Below, piece after piece: positions 51,091-59,894 of a stretch of DNA of 64,000 nucleotides; within the stretch, counting starts at the first letter, position 1; the number at the start of each line of letters is the position of its first letter. The notes under the pieces are model-generated. The model had not been told where the DNA came from, did no database searches, and saw nothing but the letters and a program-made list of their open reading frames with translations. The position numbers and the translations under genes were made by a program. The DNA lies in contig CAMDCO010000005.1 of NCBI GenBank assembly GCA_945890495.1, forward strand, positions 1-64,000, in the 5' to 3' direction. This DNA is from Bordetella parapertussis (GTDB lineage: Bacteria; Pseudomonadota; Gammaproteobacteria; Burkholderiales; Thiobacillaceae).

Positions 51091-51917
51091 CCTCCTTCGC
51101 CTGGATCCCCGCCGCCGAGTTCACCGACATTCGCTACGAGTTGTCCGGTGACGGCATCGCCAAGATTTCCATCAACCGCCCCGAACGACGCAACGCCTTC
51201 CGGCCCGAAACCGTAAACGAGCTGATGGACGCCTTTTCGCGGGCTCATCGCGACCCCGCCGTCGGTGTGATCATCTTCACCGGCGTCGGCGATCAGGCCT
51301 TCTGTTCCGGGGGCGACCAAACGGTGCGTGGCGACGATGGTGGCTATCACGATGCCGCGACCGACACACCGCACCTCAATGTGCTCGACCTGCAAATGCA
51401 GATTCGCCGCTTACCCAAACCCGTCGTGGCGATGGTCGCGGGCTATGCCATCGGCGGTGGCCATGTACTACACCTCGTTTGCGACCTGACCCTCGCCGCC
51501 GACAACGCCCGTTTCGGCCAGACCGGCCCGCGCGTCGGCAGTTTTGATGCGGGCCTCGGTGCCGGCCTGATGGCGCGCGCCATTGGCCTTAAACGGGCCA
51601 AAGAAATTTGGCTGCTGTGCCGCCAGTACGATGCACAAACGGCCCTGGACTGGGGCCTGGTCAACGCCGTCGTGCCACTTGCCCAATTAGAAGAAGAAAC
51701 GGTGGCTTGGTGCCGCGAGATGTTGCAACTCTCGCCCACCGCACTGCGCCTGATCAAGGCCGGTTTCAACGCCGATAGCGACGGACTGGCCGGCATTCAG
51801 GAGTTGGCCGGCAATGCCACAGGGCTCTTTTACATGACCGCCGAGGGGCGGGAAGGGCGCGATGCCTGGCTAGAAAAACGCCCGCCAGACTTCACAAAAT
51901 ACCGTCGCCGCCCCTAG
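51087..51917 (+). CDS. menB: 1,4-dihydroxy-2-naphthoyl-CoA synthase
   Basis: 276-residue crotonase-fold enzyme closing the second ring of DHNA-CoA from o-succinylbenzoyl-CoA. Oxyanion-hole and active-site segments are visible: [15 protein letters not shown] near residue 72, [16 protein letters not shown] near 121 and [14 protein letters not shown] near 145. These are MenB-specific rather than general enoyl-CoA hydratase. The ATG at 51087 overlaps the menA stop. Confidence 0.96.
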   Translation: MTSFAWIPAAEFTDIRYELSGDGIAKISINRPERRNAFRPETVNELMDAFSRAHRDPAVGVIIFTGVGDQAFCSGGDQTVRGDDGGYHDAATDTPHLNVLDLQMQIRRLPKPVVAMVAGYAIGGGHVLHLVCDLTLAADNARFGQTGPRVGSFDAGLGAGLMARAIGLKRAKEIWLLCRQYDAQTALDWGLVNAVVPLAQLEEETVAWCREMLQLSPTALRLIKAGFNADSDGLAGIQELAGNATGLFYMTAEGREGRDAWLEKRPPDFTKYRRRP

Positions 51918-51924
51918 CAGCCCC

Positions 51925-52926
51925 ATGTCGGCGCGCGTCCTTCCCTACTGCCTACCCCTCGTGCGCCCTTGGGTCGCGGCCTCCGTGACCCTCACCGAGC
52001 GGCGCGGCTGGCTGATTGCGCTCGATGAAGACGGGCTCACCGGATGGGGCGATTGCGCACCGCTCCCCTCCGCCCACAGCGAGATGCCCTGCCGCACCGC
52101 GCTGGCGCACCTGGCGGCCACCGGCACACTTCCGCCAGATGCGCCGCCAGAGACCCTCTGGGCACTAGATACCGCACGGCATGACCTTGACGCGCAACGA
52201 CAAGGGATTCCGCTCGCACGCGCCCTTGCCCCGGATGCAGCGTCAGAGATCGCCGTCAATGCCGCGCTCGGGACGCTGGATGCGGGTTGTGTGGAACGCG
52301 CCCATACCGCCCGAATGCAAGGGTTCCGCATCGCCAAGATCAAGGTCGGCCTCGCCCCCATCGCGGAAGAGTTGGCCCATTTGGGCGAAATTGCCGCCGT
52401 CTTTGGTGGGCGGCTAAGGCTCGACGCCAACCGCGCATGGCCCGAGGCCGCAGCGCGACGCTTCCTGACGGCCATCGCCGATCTACCCATCGATGCCGTT
52501 GAAGAGCCCTTGGCACACCCCTCTCCCCATACGCTTGCTGCATTGCAGGCGGCCTTACCCTACGCCCTCGCCGTTGATGAATCCCTGCCCAGCCTCGGTA
52601 TCCGTGCGCTGATCGACACCCGTGCCGTCCGCCGTCTCGTGCTCAAGCCGGCGCGTCTGGGCCGCTTCGCGGCAACACACGCCATCGCCCGACAGGCTCA
52701 AGCCGCCGGCATCGAGATCGTCCTCACCTCGGTCATCGATTCGGCCATCGGCGTCGCCGCTGCCGCGCATCTGGCCGCCGCACTCGCGCCCAACGAAACC
52801 CACGGGCTGGGCACCTGTGCGTGGCTGGCGGCCGATGTCGCCACCGCACCGCCCATCGTAGACGGCAGAATGGCCTTGCCGCAGTGCCCCGGGCTGTGTA
52901 TCCAGCCCCACAAAGACCCCGCCTAA
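51925..52926 (+). CDS. menC: o-Succinylbenzoate synthase
   Basis: 333-residue enolase-superfamily enzyme dehydrating SHCHC to o-succinylbenzoate. Catalytic residues are seen in IAKIKVG (Lys near residue 139), RLDANRAW (Asp), DAVEEPLA (Glu), AVDESLP (Asp) and LVLKPAR (Lys). It starts 7 bp after menB and ends 1 bp before the menEF fusion. Confidence 0.93.
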   Translation: MSARVLPYCLPLVRPWVAASVTLTERRGWLIALDEDGLTGWGDCAPLPSAHSEMPCRTALAHLAATGTLPPDAPPETLWALDTARHDLDAQRQGIPLARALAPDAASEIAVNAALGTLDAGCVERAHTARMQGFRIAKIKVGLAPIAEELAHLGEIAAVFGGRLRLDANRAWPEAAARRFLTAIADLPIDAVEEPLAHPSPHTLAALQAALPYALAVDESLPSLGIRALIDTRAVRRLVLKPARLGRFAATHAIARQAQAAGIEIVLTSVIDSAIGVAAAAHLAAALAPNETHGLGTCAWLAADVATAPPIVDGRMALPQCPGLCIQPHKDPA

Positions 52927-52927
52927 G

Positions 52928-55486
52928 ATGCCAACCTTACCGATCGTCCAAGCCTGGGTTCGCCGCATGCCTGCAAACGCCACCGCCCTGATCCTGCCCA
53001 ATGGCGAAACGCGGCGTTTTGGCGACTGGGCCCCACAGCAAGACGGCCTGCGCCTACTCCATGGCGATACGACAAGCCTTGCGTGCGGCCTCATTGACGC
53101 CGCCCTCAGCGGCGACACGGCCTTTCCTTTGCCGCCCGGCATCCAGCCCGAACAACGGCACTTACTGGTCACCCTGGCCCAGGCCGCTGCGACGCCAAAA
53201 CTGGCGCTCATCATCGCCACCAGCGGCTCGAGCGGCCAACCCAAAGGCGTGCGTCTCTCTTGGCGCGCCATCGCCGCCGCCAGCCGCATGAGCGCCCGGG
53301 CGCTAAACTTGCAGCGCGGCGATGCCTGGCTGGTCTGCCTGCCGCTCTATCACATCGGCGGCGCCATGATCCTGTACCGCTGCCTACGCGCCGGGGCCAC
53401 GGCCGTGGTGCATGACGGCTTTAATGTTGCGGCCATCGCGCGTGACCTTACCGTGCAACGCATCACTCACCTGTCACTCGTACCCGCGATGCTCGCCAAA
53501 CTCCTGGAGGCGGGCGTTCAACCGGTACCCACATTGAAATGCGTCTTGGTCGGCGGTGCAGCGCTTAATGACACGCTACGAGAACAGGCCCGCGCAGCCG
53601 GTTGGCCCATCCGCACAAGCTGGGGCATGAGCGAGACCAGCGCGATGATTACGCTCGACGGTCGACCCCTGCCCGGCGTGAGGCTGCGCGTCGCCCAAAC
53701 AGGCGTGCTCGAGGTCGCCACTCCAGCCCGCATGACCGGCTATCTGAGTGAAGCGGATATAAACGAATGGGTCACGACACACGACCTAGGGCACCTCGAT
53801 GCCGAGGGCCGAGTACACATCCTGGGCCGCGCCGATGCGATGTTGATTTCCGGCGGCGAGAACATCCATCCCCTTGAAGTTGAGGCACTACTGACCGCAT
53901 GCCCAGGCCTGCGTGAGGTCGGCATCACGGGGCTGCATGACCCCGCCTGGGGCGACATCGTCGCCTGTGCCTACCGTGGAGAGATTACGGAAACGGCCCT
54001 GGCCGACTGGTGTCGCGCCCATATCCCCGCTGCCCGTCGTCCCCGCCGTTTTCTGCGCCTCGGTCACTTGCCACACTTGGCCAATGGCAAGCTCGACCGC
54101 TGCGCACTGCCAAAACTATGGCCGCTCCATCATGACGCGGAAAACCTGGTGGACTGGACATGGGTGGCGAACGAGCTAGAACGACTCGCGCGGACGGCCG
54201 GAGAGGCCCAACTGTTAAGCGTCACGCTGCCGCTCTCCCGCTGGCCGGTCGCCGCACGACTCACCCCCACCGACGGCATTTTCTGGCAACGGCCCGATGC
54301 GGGCCTACGGATGCTGGGCATGGGTCGTGCCTGCCACTTCACCAGCACCGGCACTGGCCGCTTTGCGGCGCTACAAGCCGCGCATCGGGGCCTCATGGAA
54401 TCGTTGCGCTACACCCCAAACACCCCACCCCCCCTAGCCTTCACCGGCTTCGCCTTTGCCCCCCACGGCGGTGCGCCGCTGCCTAACACAGCCCTCTGGG
54501 TGCCCGAGCTATTGCTGCGCGAACACGCCGGAAAAATCTGGCTAACCCTATCGTATGCCGTCTCTCATTTCCGCCATGCCATGCACCGCTGGCAAGCGCA
54601 ATGGCAGGCCTTGCAGGCCAAAGACACCTTAGGGAAAAACGAGGCCACCCAGGCGCGCTGCGCAATGCTCGATGCCCAACCCAACCCCATCACAGACGCC
54701 CTGTTCCGGGCGCGTGGCCGGGTCGCGCTGGAGGCCATCACGCAAGGCCTCGTAGACAAGCTGGTGTTGACCCGCACGCTGCATCTCGACAGTGGCATGC
54801 CCATCCCCCCTGACGCGATCCTCACCACACTCGCTGCACAGCAGCCCAACTGCGCCATCTATGGCGTTAGCCAGGAAGGCCGTGTGTTTCTCGGCGCATC
54901 GCCAGAAACCCTGCTGACCTTGCGTGGCGATCAGGTCAGCGCAGACGCGCTGGCTGGTACGGCTTGGCACGAGGCCGCGCTGCCCTTGAGTGCCCACAAA
55001 AATCACCGCGAGCACGACTTTGTCGCCCACGCCATCGCCCAAGCCTTGGCCCCTCTGTGTCTGGATTTACGCATCCCTGCCACCCCCGAAGTCATGCAAC
55101 TCCATGGCCTGAGCCATCTACGACGCCGCGTCACGGCACAACGACAACCGACCACTTCGGCCTTCGATCTCATCGCCCGCTTACATCCCACCTCAGCCGT
55201 CGGCGGCGTTCCCCGCGAGGCCGCACTCGACTGGCTGGCACACCAAGGCGATGTACGCAGCGCGTGGTACACCGGCGGCGTCGGCTGGATTGATGCCCGC
55301 GGCGATTGCGACATCGCCGTCGCCCTGCGTTGTGGTCTATTTGAAGGCAGCGCAATAACCCTGTACGCCGGTGCCGGTTTTGTCGCCGGCTCCGTCGTCG
55401 AGCAGGAGTTCGCCGAGACCGAGGCCAAATTTCATACCCTGCGCGAGGCCATCGCCTGCGCGTGCAAAGAGAGGGCACCCGCATGA
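52928..55486 (+). CDS. Fused o-succinylbenzoate-CoA ligase and isochorismate synthase (MenE-MenF)
   Basis: 852-residue two-domain protein. Residues 1 to about 395 are an adenylating enzyme of MenE type: P-loop ATSGSSGQPKGV near 100, SWGMSETS near 236, LGRADAMLISGGENIHPLEV near 300 and the catalytic Lys in NGKLDRC near 387. After a short linker, about 405-852 is an isochorismate synthase (MenF/EntC type): FLGASPETLL, HPTSAVGGVP, the SAWYTGGVGWID segment and LYAGAGFVAGSVVEQEF with EAKF. The frame is continuous with no internal stop, and both active sites look complete. The two domains catalyse the first and a later step of the pathway, which are not consecutive. It overlaps menD by four bases. 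Confidence 0.92.
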   Translation: MPTLPIVQAWVRRMPANATALILPNGETRRFGDWAPQQDGLRLLHGDTTSLACGLIDAALSGDTAFPLPPGIQPEQRHLLVTLAQAAATPKLALIIATSGSSGQPKGVRLSWRAIAAASRMSARALNLQRGDAWLVCLPLYHIGGAMILYRCLRAGATAVVHDGFNVAAIARDLTVQRITHLSLVPAMLAKLLEAGVQPVPTLKCVLVGGAALNDTLREQARAAGWPIRTSWGMSETSAMITLDGRPLPGVRLRVAQTGVLEVATPARMTGYLSEADINEWVTTHDLGHLDAEGRVHILGRADAMLISGGENIHPLEVEALLTACPGLREVGITGLHDPAWGDIVACAYRGEITETALADWCRAHIPAARRPRRFLRLGHLPHLANGKLDRCALPKLWPLHHDAENLVDWTWVANELERLARTAGEAQLLSVTLPLSRWPVAARLTPTDGIFWQRPDAGLRMLGMGRACHFTSTGTGRFAALQAAHRGLMESLRYTPNTPPPLAFTGFAFAPHGGAPLPNTALWVPELLLREHAGKIWLTLSYAVSHFRHAMHRWQAQWQALQAKDTLGKNEATQARCAMLDAQPNPITDALFRARGRVALEAITQGLVDKLVLTRTLHLDSGMPIPPDAILTTLAAQQPNCAIYGVSQEGRVFLGASPETLLTLRGDQVSADALAGTAWHEAALPLSAHKNHREHDFVAHAIAQALAPLCLDLRIPATPEVMQLHGLSHLRRRVTAQRQPTTSAFDLIARLHPTSAVGGVPREAALDWLAHQGDVRSAWYTGGVGWIDARGDCDIAVALRCGLFEGSAITLYAGAGFVAGSVVEQEFAETEAKFHTLREAIACACKERAPA

Positions 55487-57150
55487 ACACCGCCACACTC
55501 AACCTCGCTTGGGCTGATGCCTTCATCGCCGCCCTAACGGCCGCCGGGTTGCGCCATATTGTGCTCGCCCCCGGCGCCCGTTCGGCCCCCTTGGCGGTTG
55601 CCGCCTTGCGTCGCCCGGAGTTGACCTGCCATGTCATCAGCGACGAACGCGCGGCGGGTTATTTTGGCCTCGGCCTGGCCCGCATCACGCGCACACCGGC
55701 CGCCGTGATCTGCACCTCAGGTACCGCCGCCGCCAACCTGCTGCCCGCCGTCATGGAGGCCACCCTGGCCGCCGTGCCCCTGCTCATCCTCAGCGCCGAC
55801 CGGCCGCCCGAGGCGCACGGCTGGGGAAGCAACCAAACCGCCGACCAACTCAAGCTGTATGGCGACCAGGTCCGACGCTTTGTGGCATTACCTGTGCCCT
55901 TTGTCCGCGAAGAGGGCAGCCTCGATCTTCGCTTCCTAAACACCCTCGCCGCTCAACTGATCGAGGCCTGTGTGTCACCGCACCCCGGCCCAGTACACGC
56001 CAATCAGCCCTTTCGGGAACCGCTGCTACCCATCGACCCCGCCGCCATCCCGCCCGCACCCAACCTGCCCATGTCCGTCACGATTCACGCCCCGGTGCCG
56101 CAAGCAGCCTCCGGGATTGAGGCTGTGGCAGCGCGGTTATCCGGACGACCCGGCGTTATCGTCTGCGGTGAGGGTGACTATCCCGAGACCTTCGCCGCAG
56201 CACTCGTCGCATTGGCCGAAAAACTGGGCGCACCCATCTTGGCCGAACCGCTCTCCAACCTGCGTTTTGGGCCGCATGACCGCCGCCTCGTCCTAGCCCG
56301 TGCATCCCGCTTCTTGCGCCGCACCGACCTGCCCCAACCCGAATGGGTGCTGCGGCTAGGCCGTTTTCCCGTCTCGCGTACATTGGAACGCTGGCTCAGC
56401 GGTCTGGAACACACGCTGCACCTCCTGATCGCCCCACCGGGCCCCTGGCCAGACCCGCTCCAGCGCAGCGACATTATCCTGCGCGGCGATGCTTGGGCCA
56501 CCGTCACAGCCCTGCACGCCGCCCCCACAGCAAGCGCCCCCGCAGGTTGGCTTTCCACCTGGCAGGCCCAGGAGATCGACGCCGCCCAGCACGCCGACCT
56601 CTGCCATGATGGCCACGCGTTTGCGCAGGCCGTCAGCACCCTGATTGCGGCGCTACCTGCAAAGGCCGCTCTATTCGTCGGCAATTCATTGTCGATTCGC
56701 GCGGTAGATTCATTCTCCGGCACCGATGCCAAGCCCATCGCCCTGTACGGCAATCGCGGCGCCTCGGGTATCGACGGCAATATCGCCACCGCCGCCGGGA
56801 TCGCCGCCGCCAGCGGCGCGCCCATGGCCGTATTGATAGGCGATCAAACCGCCCTGCACGACTGCGGCAGCTTGGCCTTACTGGCCGGTCGGCCCGTGGT
56901 CATCATCGTCGTGGACAATGGCGGCGGCGGCATCTTCGAACAACTGGCCTTCAGTGCGGCCTTGCCACGCGCGCTTTTGACACGCGGCTTTATTGCGCCG
57001 CCCCAAGTTGATTTCGCCGCGCTGGCCGCCGCGTTTGGGCTGTCGTATGCCGAGACCGGTGATACACAGCGGCTTCAGCCCCTGCTGGATCAGGCCTTTA
57101 CCAGCGGCCAGCCGTGGCTCATCCGACTCGCGCTCAAATCAAGCGCGTAA
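55483..57150 (+). CDS. menD: SEPHCHC synthase
   Basis: 555-residue thiamine-diphosphate enzyme that adds 2-oxoglutarate to isochorismate. N-terminal pyrimidine-binding part: APGARSAPLAVAAL near residue 34 and ERAAGYFGLGLAR. C-terminal ThDP/Mg site: GNRGASGIDGNIATAAGIAA, LIGDQTALHD and VDNGGGGIFEQL. The ATG at 55483 overlaps the menEF stop. It is the last gene of the 15-kb run. menH does not follow. Confidence 0.96.
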   Translation: MNTATLNLAWADAFIAALTAAGLRHIVLAPGARSAPLAVAALRRPELTCHVISDERAAGYFGLGLARITRTPAAVICTSGTAAANLLPAVMEATLAAVPLLILSADRPPEAHGWGSNQTADQLKLYGDQVRRFVALPVPFVREEGSLDLRFLNTLAAQLIEACVSPHPGPVHANQPFREPLLPIDPAAIPPAPNLPMSVTIHAPVPQAASGIEAVAARLSGRPGVIVCGEGDYPETFAAALVALAEKLGAPILAEPLSNLRFGPHDRRLVLARASRFLRRTDLPQPEWVLRLGRFPVSRTLERWLSGLEHTLHLLIAPPGPWPDPLQRSDIILRGDAWATVTALHAAPTASAPAGWLSTWQAQEIDAAQHADLCHDGHAFAQAVSTLIAALPAKAALFVGNSLSIRAVDSFSGTDAKPIALYGNRGASGIDGNIATAAGIAAASGAPMAVLIGDQTALHDCGSLALLAGRPVVIIVVDNGGGGIFEQLAFSAALPRALLTRGFIAPPQVDFAALAAAFGLSYAETGDTQRLQPLLDQAFTSGQPWLIRLALKSSA

Positions 57151-57180
57151 GCGCAGGCAACCTCGATTCGACTGGCTGGG

Positions 57181-57618
57181 TTACTGCAACGCTTCCGTGG
57201 TAAACGGCACCTCCAGCGCCACCTCTTTCAACCGCAGGGTCAAAACCCAGTCACCGCGCCCTGAAATACAAAAAGGCAGGGTGGCCTTGACGCGATAGGT
57301 GCCATCCGGGCCCGGGCGCAAGGTGTACAGGTTGTAGCCCATGTTCATGTTGACCATGCTGAAATCGGCCTCGATCTTGCCAGGCCGAGGCGGCTTGACC
57401 CAGATCTCAAAGGGTTGCAGGGGGCGAATCTTTTCTGAGATACCGAGTGTGACGGGCCCATCCGCCGTTGCGGCCGTGCAGCCTGCCACCAAATCCGCGC
57501 AGGCAATGCGTTGCGCCTTGGCCGGCAGGGGCTGGAACTGTTGCCAAAGAACGACCCCTGCGGCCACGAGCACGACCAGCAAGGCGATTCGGCTGTAGTT
57601 TGATTTCAATATCGACAT
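57181..57618 (-). CDS. Membrane-anchored YtkA/FixH-like protein
   Basis: 145-residue protein with one N-terminal membrane segment (SRIALLVVLVAAGVVLW) and a periplasmic beta-rich domain. VNMNMGYNLYTLRP and GTYRVKATLPFCISGRGDWV give the Met/Cys pattern of YtkA/FixH-like domains, several of which relate to copper or cytochrome oxidase assembly. It converges with menD and lies 10 bp after the Nudix-ThiE gene. A link to copper supply for NosZ is possible but not shown. Confidence 0.55.
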   Translation of the reverse strand: MSILKSNYSRIALLVVLVAAGVVLWQQFQPLPAKAQRIACADLVAGCTAATADGPVTLGISEKIRPLQPFEIWVKPPRPGKIEADFSMVNMNMGYNLYTLRPGPDGTYRVKATLPFCISGRGDWVLTLRLKEVALEVPFTTEALQ

Positions 57619-57628
57619 AGCGTTTCCT

Positions 57629-58564
57629 TTATATTTTCCAGGCACTGCCTTTGACGGCAATACCTTGGGCACCCTGTTGGCGAGCCATTTCCAGTGTTTT
57701 TGTAGATTGCCCACCCAAGGCATAAACCGGGATCGGACTGCCGCGCACGATCTTGGCAAAGACCTCCCAACCCAAGGCCGGTTCGCCTGGGTGCGAGGTC
57801 GTCGGCAAGACCGGCGACAGCACGGCGAGGTCACAACCGATGGCCGCCGCTCGCGCCAGCTCCTCGGCATTATGGCAGGATGCGGCAACCCATGGCAGAT
57901 CGGGCCGTGTGGAAAGCGTGGCCAGTTGCTGGCTGTTGAGATGCACGCCAGCGCCGACTTGATCGGCCAGTTCCCGGTTCGCGTTGATCAACAACTTGGC
58001 CCCGTGAGCGTGGCAACGCTCGGCCACGGCCTTCGCCAGCGCCGCGTAATCCGCCGGTGCAAAGGCCTTTTCGCGCAGTTGCACCAGTCGCAGGCCGTCT
58101 TTCAATCGCGTCTCTAGCCGTGCCAGAAAATCATCGATGCCGTATTTCTCCGCCTCGGAGATCGCATATTCAAAAGGCAGTTGCAGGCCACGCAGGATCG
58201 GCCCGTTGGCCGGCAGGATCGGTTCAACCGTGGGATTTTCGGCCCGCGTCCAAGCCAATCCGCCTTGGCCTTCGTGCGGGTGCGGCTCGCCCGTCCATGC
58301 GGTGACACGGAAAAAGTGGAGGCGCACCCGGGCGTGTTCGTAGTCGAACTCACGCACGATCCACGGATAGGCCGTCGTCACCGTAATGCCCAGTTCCTCG
58401 TGCAACTCGCGGCTCAAGGCGTGTTCCAGCGACTCGCCCGCCTCCACCTTGCCGCCGGGAAACTCCCACCAGCCGGCATAGACGCGGCCCTCGGGCCGAC
58501 TCGCCATCAGGAACGCCCCGTCCGGGCGCTCGATGACGGCGGCAACGACCTCAACGCGATTCAC
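57629..58564 (-). CDS. Nudix hydrolase fused to a ThiE-like domain
   Basis: 311-residue two-domain protein. Residues 1-130 are MutT-like with the Nudix box GGKVEAGESLEHALSRELHE followed by ELG. Residues about 130-311 are a thiamine-phosphate-synthase-like barrel (GLRLVQLREKAFAPADYAAL, LLINANRELA, GVHLNSQQL, YALGGQSTKTLEMA). The combination is known from beta/gammaproteobacteria. The ThiE part may not make thiamine phosphate. The start is GTG at 58564. Confidence 0.88.
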   Translation of the reverse strand: MNRVEVVAAVIERPDGAFLMASRPEGRVYAGWWEFPGGKVEAGESLEHALSRELHEELGITVTTAYPWIVREFDYEHARVRLHFFRVTAWTGEPHPHEGQGGLAWTRAENPTVEPILPANGPILRGLQLPFEYAISEAEKYGIDDFLARLETRLKDGLRLVQLREKAFAPADYAALAKAVAERCHAHGAKLLINANRELADQVGAGVHLNSQQLATLSTRPDLPWVAASCHNAEELARAAAIGCDLAVLSPVLPTTSHPGEPALGWEVFAKIVRGSPIPVYALGGQSTKTLEMARQQGAQGIAVKGSAWKI

Positions 58565-58629
58565 TTAGCCCCCCCGTTCCCGCGTAGGCGGCCATGCCAC
58601 GACAGGCATCGACACCCATCGTCGTTAGA

Positions 58630-59859
58630 TCAGCTGCGGTATTCGGCATTGATCTTCACATAGTCGTAGGAAAAGTCGCAGGTCCACACGGTGGCGGCAG
58701 ACGGACCCCGGGCAAGATCGACGCGGATGCGGATGTCAGCGTTTTTCATCACGGCCGCCCCCTCGGCCTCGACATAGCGGGCGGCACGACCACCGTGCTC
58801 GGCCACTAATACATCCCCTAACCACATCCGAACGCCATTTACATCGAGGTCAAGGATGCCAGCATAGCCGATGGCAGCGAGGATGCGGCCCAGGTTGGGG
58901 TCGGAGGCAAAGAAGGCGGTCTTGACCAAGGGCGAACGGCCAATGGCGTAGCCGACCTGTTTGCACTCGGCCTCCGTCGCGCCGCCCTCGACGGCGATCT
59001 CCATGAACTTGGTGGCCCCTTCGCCGTCGCGAACGATGGCCTGCGCCAGTTCGATCATCAGCTCGGTGATGGCGTCGCGCAGGGCCGGGAAGCGGGCATC
59101 GCCATCGTCCAGGATGACGGGGGCCGCCGTAGCGCCGGTGGCGGTGAGGATGCAGGAATCGTTGGTCGAGGTGTCGCCATCGACGGTGATGCAGTTGAAG
59201 GACTTGTTGACCGCGTGACGCAGGATGGCTTCCAGGGCTTCACAGGAGACCGGCGCGTCGGTGGCGAGAAAACTCAGCATGGTGGCCATGTTGGGATGGA
59301 TCATGCCGGAGCCTTTGGCGATGCCGGTGATGACGAAATCGACGCCGCCCAGGTTGAGGCGACGGCTGGCCGCCTTGGACACGATGTCGGTCGTCATGAT
59401 GGCCTCGGCCGCCTGCGCCCAGTTCGCTGGCTTGAGGTCGGCAATGGCATCCGGCAAGGCGGCGATAATCTTACCGACCGGCAAGGGCTCGAGGATGACG
59501 CCGGTGGAGAAGGGCAGGATTTGTTCGGGTTTGAGGCCGAGTAAATTGGCCGCGGCGATGCAGGTCTCGCGGGCGCGCATCAGGCCATCCTCACCCGTGC
59601 CGGCGTTGGCATTGCCGGTATTAACCACGAGGGCACGAATGCCAGTCTCGTTATGCAGGTGTTCTTTGCATACCGTCACCGGTGCGGCGCAAAAACGGTT
59701 TTGGGTGAACACACCGACGGTCTCTGAATCGAGTGCAACACGCATCACCAGCACATCTTTACGGCCGGGCTTTTTGATGCCCGCAGAGGCAATGCCGAGC
59801 TCAATGCCAGGCACGGGCAACAGGGCGGCGGGATCGGGGGCGGTGAGATTAACGGGCAT
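58630..59859 (-). CDS. argJ: Bifunctional ornithine acetyltransferase / N-acetylglutamate synthase
   Basis: 409-residue self-processing enzyme of the cyclic arginine pathway. The autocleavage site is in [14 protein letters not shown], with the Thr of MATML becoming the N-terminal nucleophile. The C-terminal [20 protein letters not shown] and a Ser/Arg end are normal. The first substrate-binding segment [11 protein letters not shown] is near residue 80. It stands 35 bp after the helicase gene in the same direction. Confidence 0.95.
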   Translation of the reverse strand: MPVNLTAPDPAALLPVPGIELGIASAGIKKPGRKDVLVMRVALDSETVGVFTQNRFCAAPVTVCKEHLHNETGIRALVVNTGNANAGTGEDGLMRARETCIAAANLLGLKPEQILPFSTGVILEPLPVGKIIAALPDAIADLKPANWAQAAEAIMTTDIVSKAASRRLNLGGVDFVITGIAKGSGMIHPNMATMLSFLATDAPVSCEALEAILRHAVNKSFNCITVDGDTSTNDSCILTATGATAAPVILDDGDARFPALRDAITELMIELAQAIVRDGEGATKFMEIAVEGGATEAECKQVGYAIGRSPLVKTAFFASDPNLGRILAAIGYAGILDLDVNGVRMWLGDVLVAEHGGRAARYVEAEGAAVMKNADIRIRVDLARGPSAATVWTCDFSYDYVKINAEYRS

Positions 59860-59894
59860 GAGGCTACCTTACAGAGGATAAGTTCGCGGTAATT

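Noticed and set aside
52928..55486. Possibility that the MenE-MenF fusion is an assembly or frameshift artefact
   Set aside because: Both domains are in the same frame with a natural linker, there is no frame change near the joint, and a single ribosome-binding context serves the whole frame.
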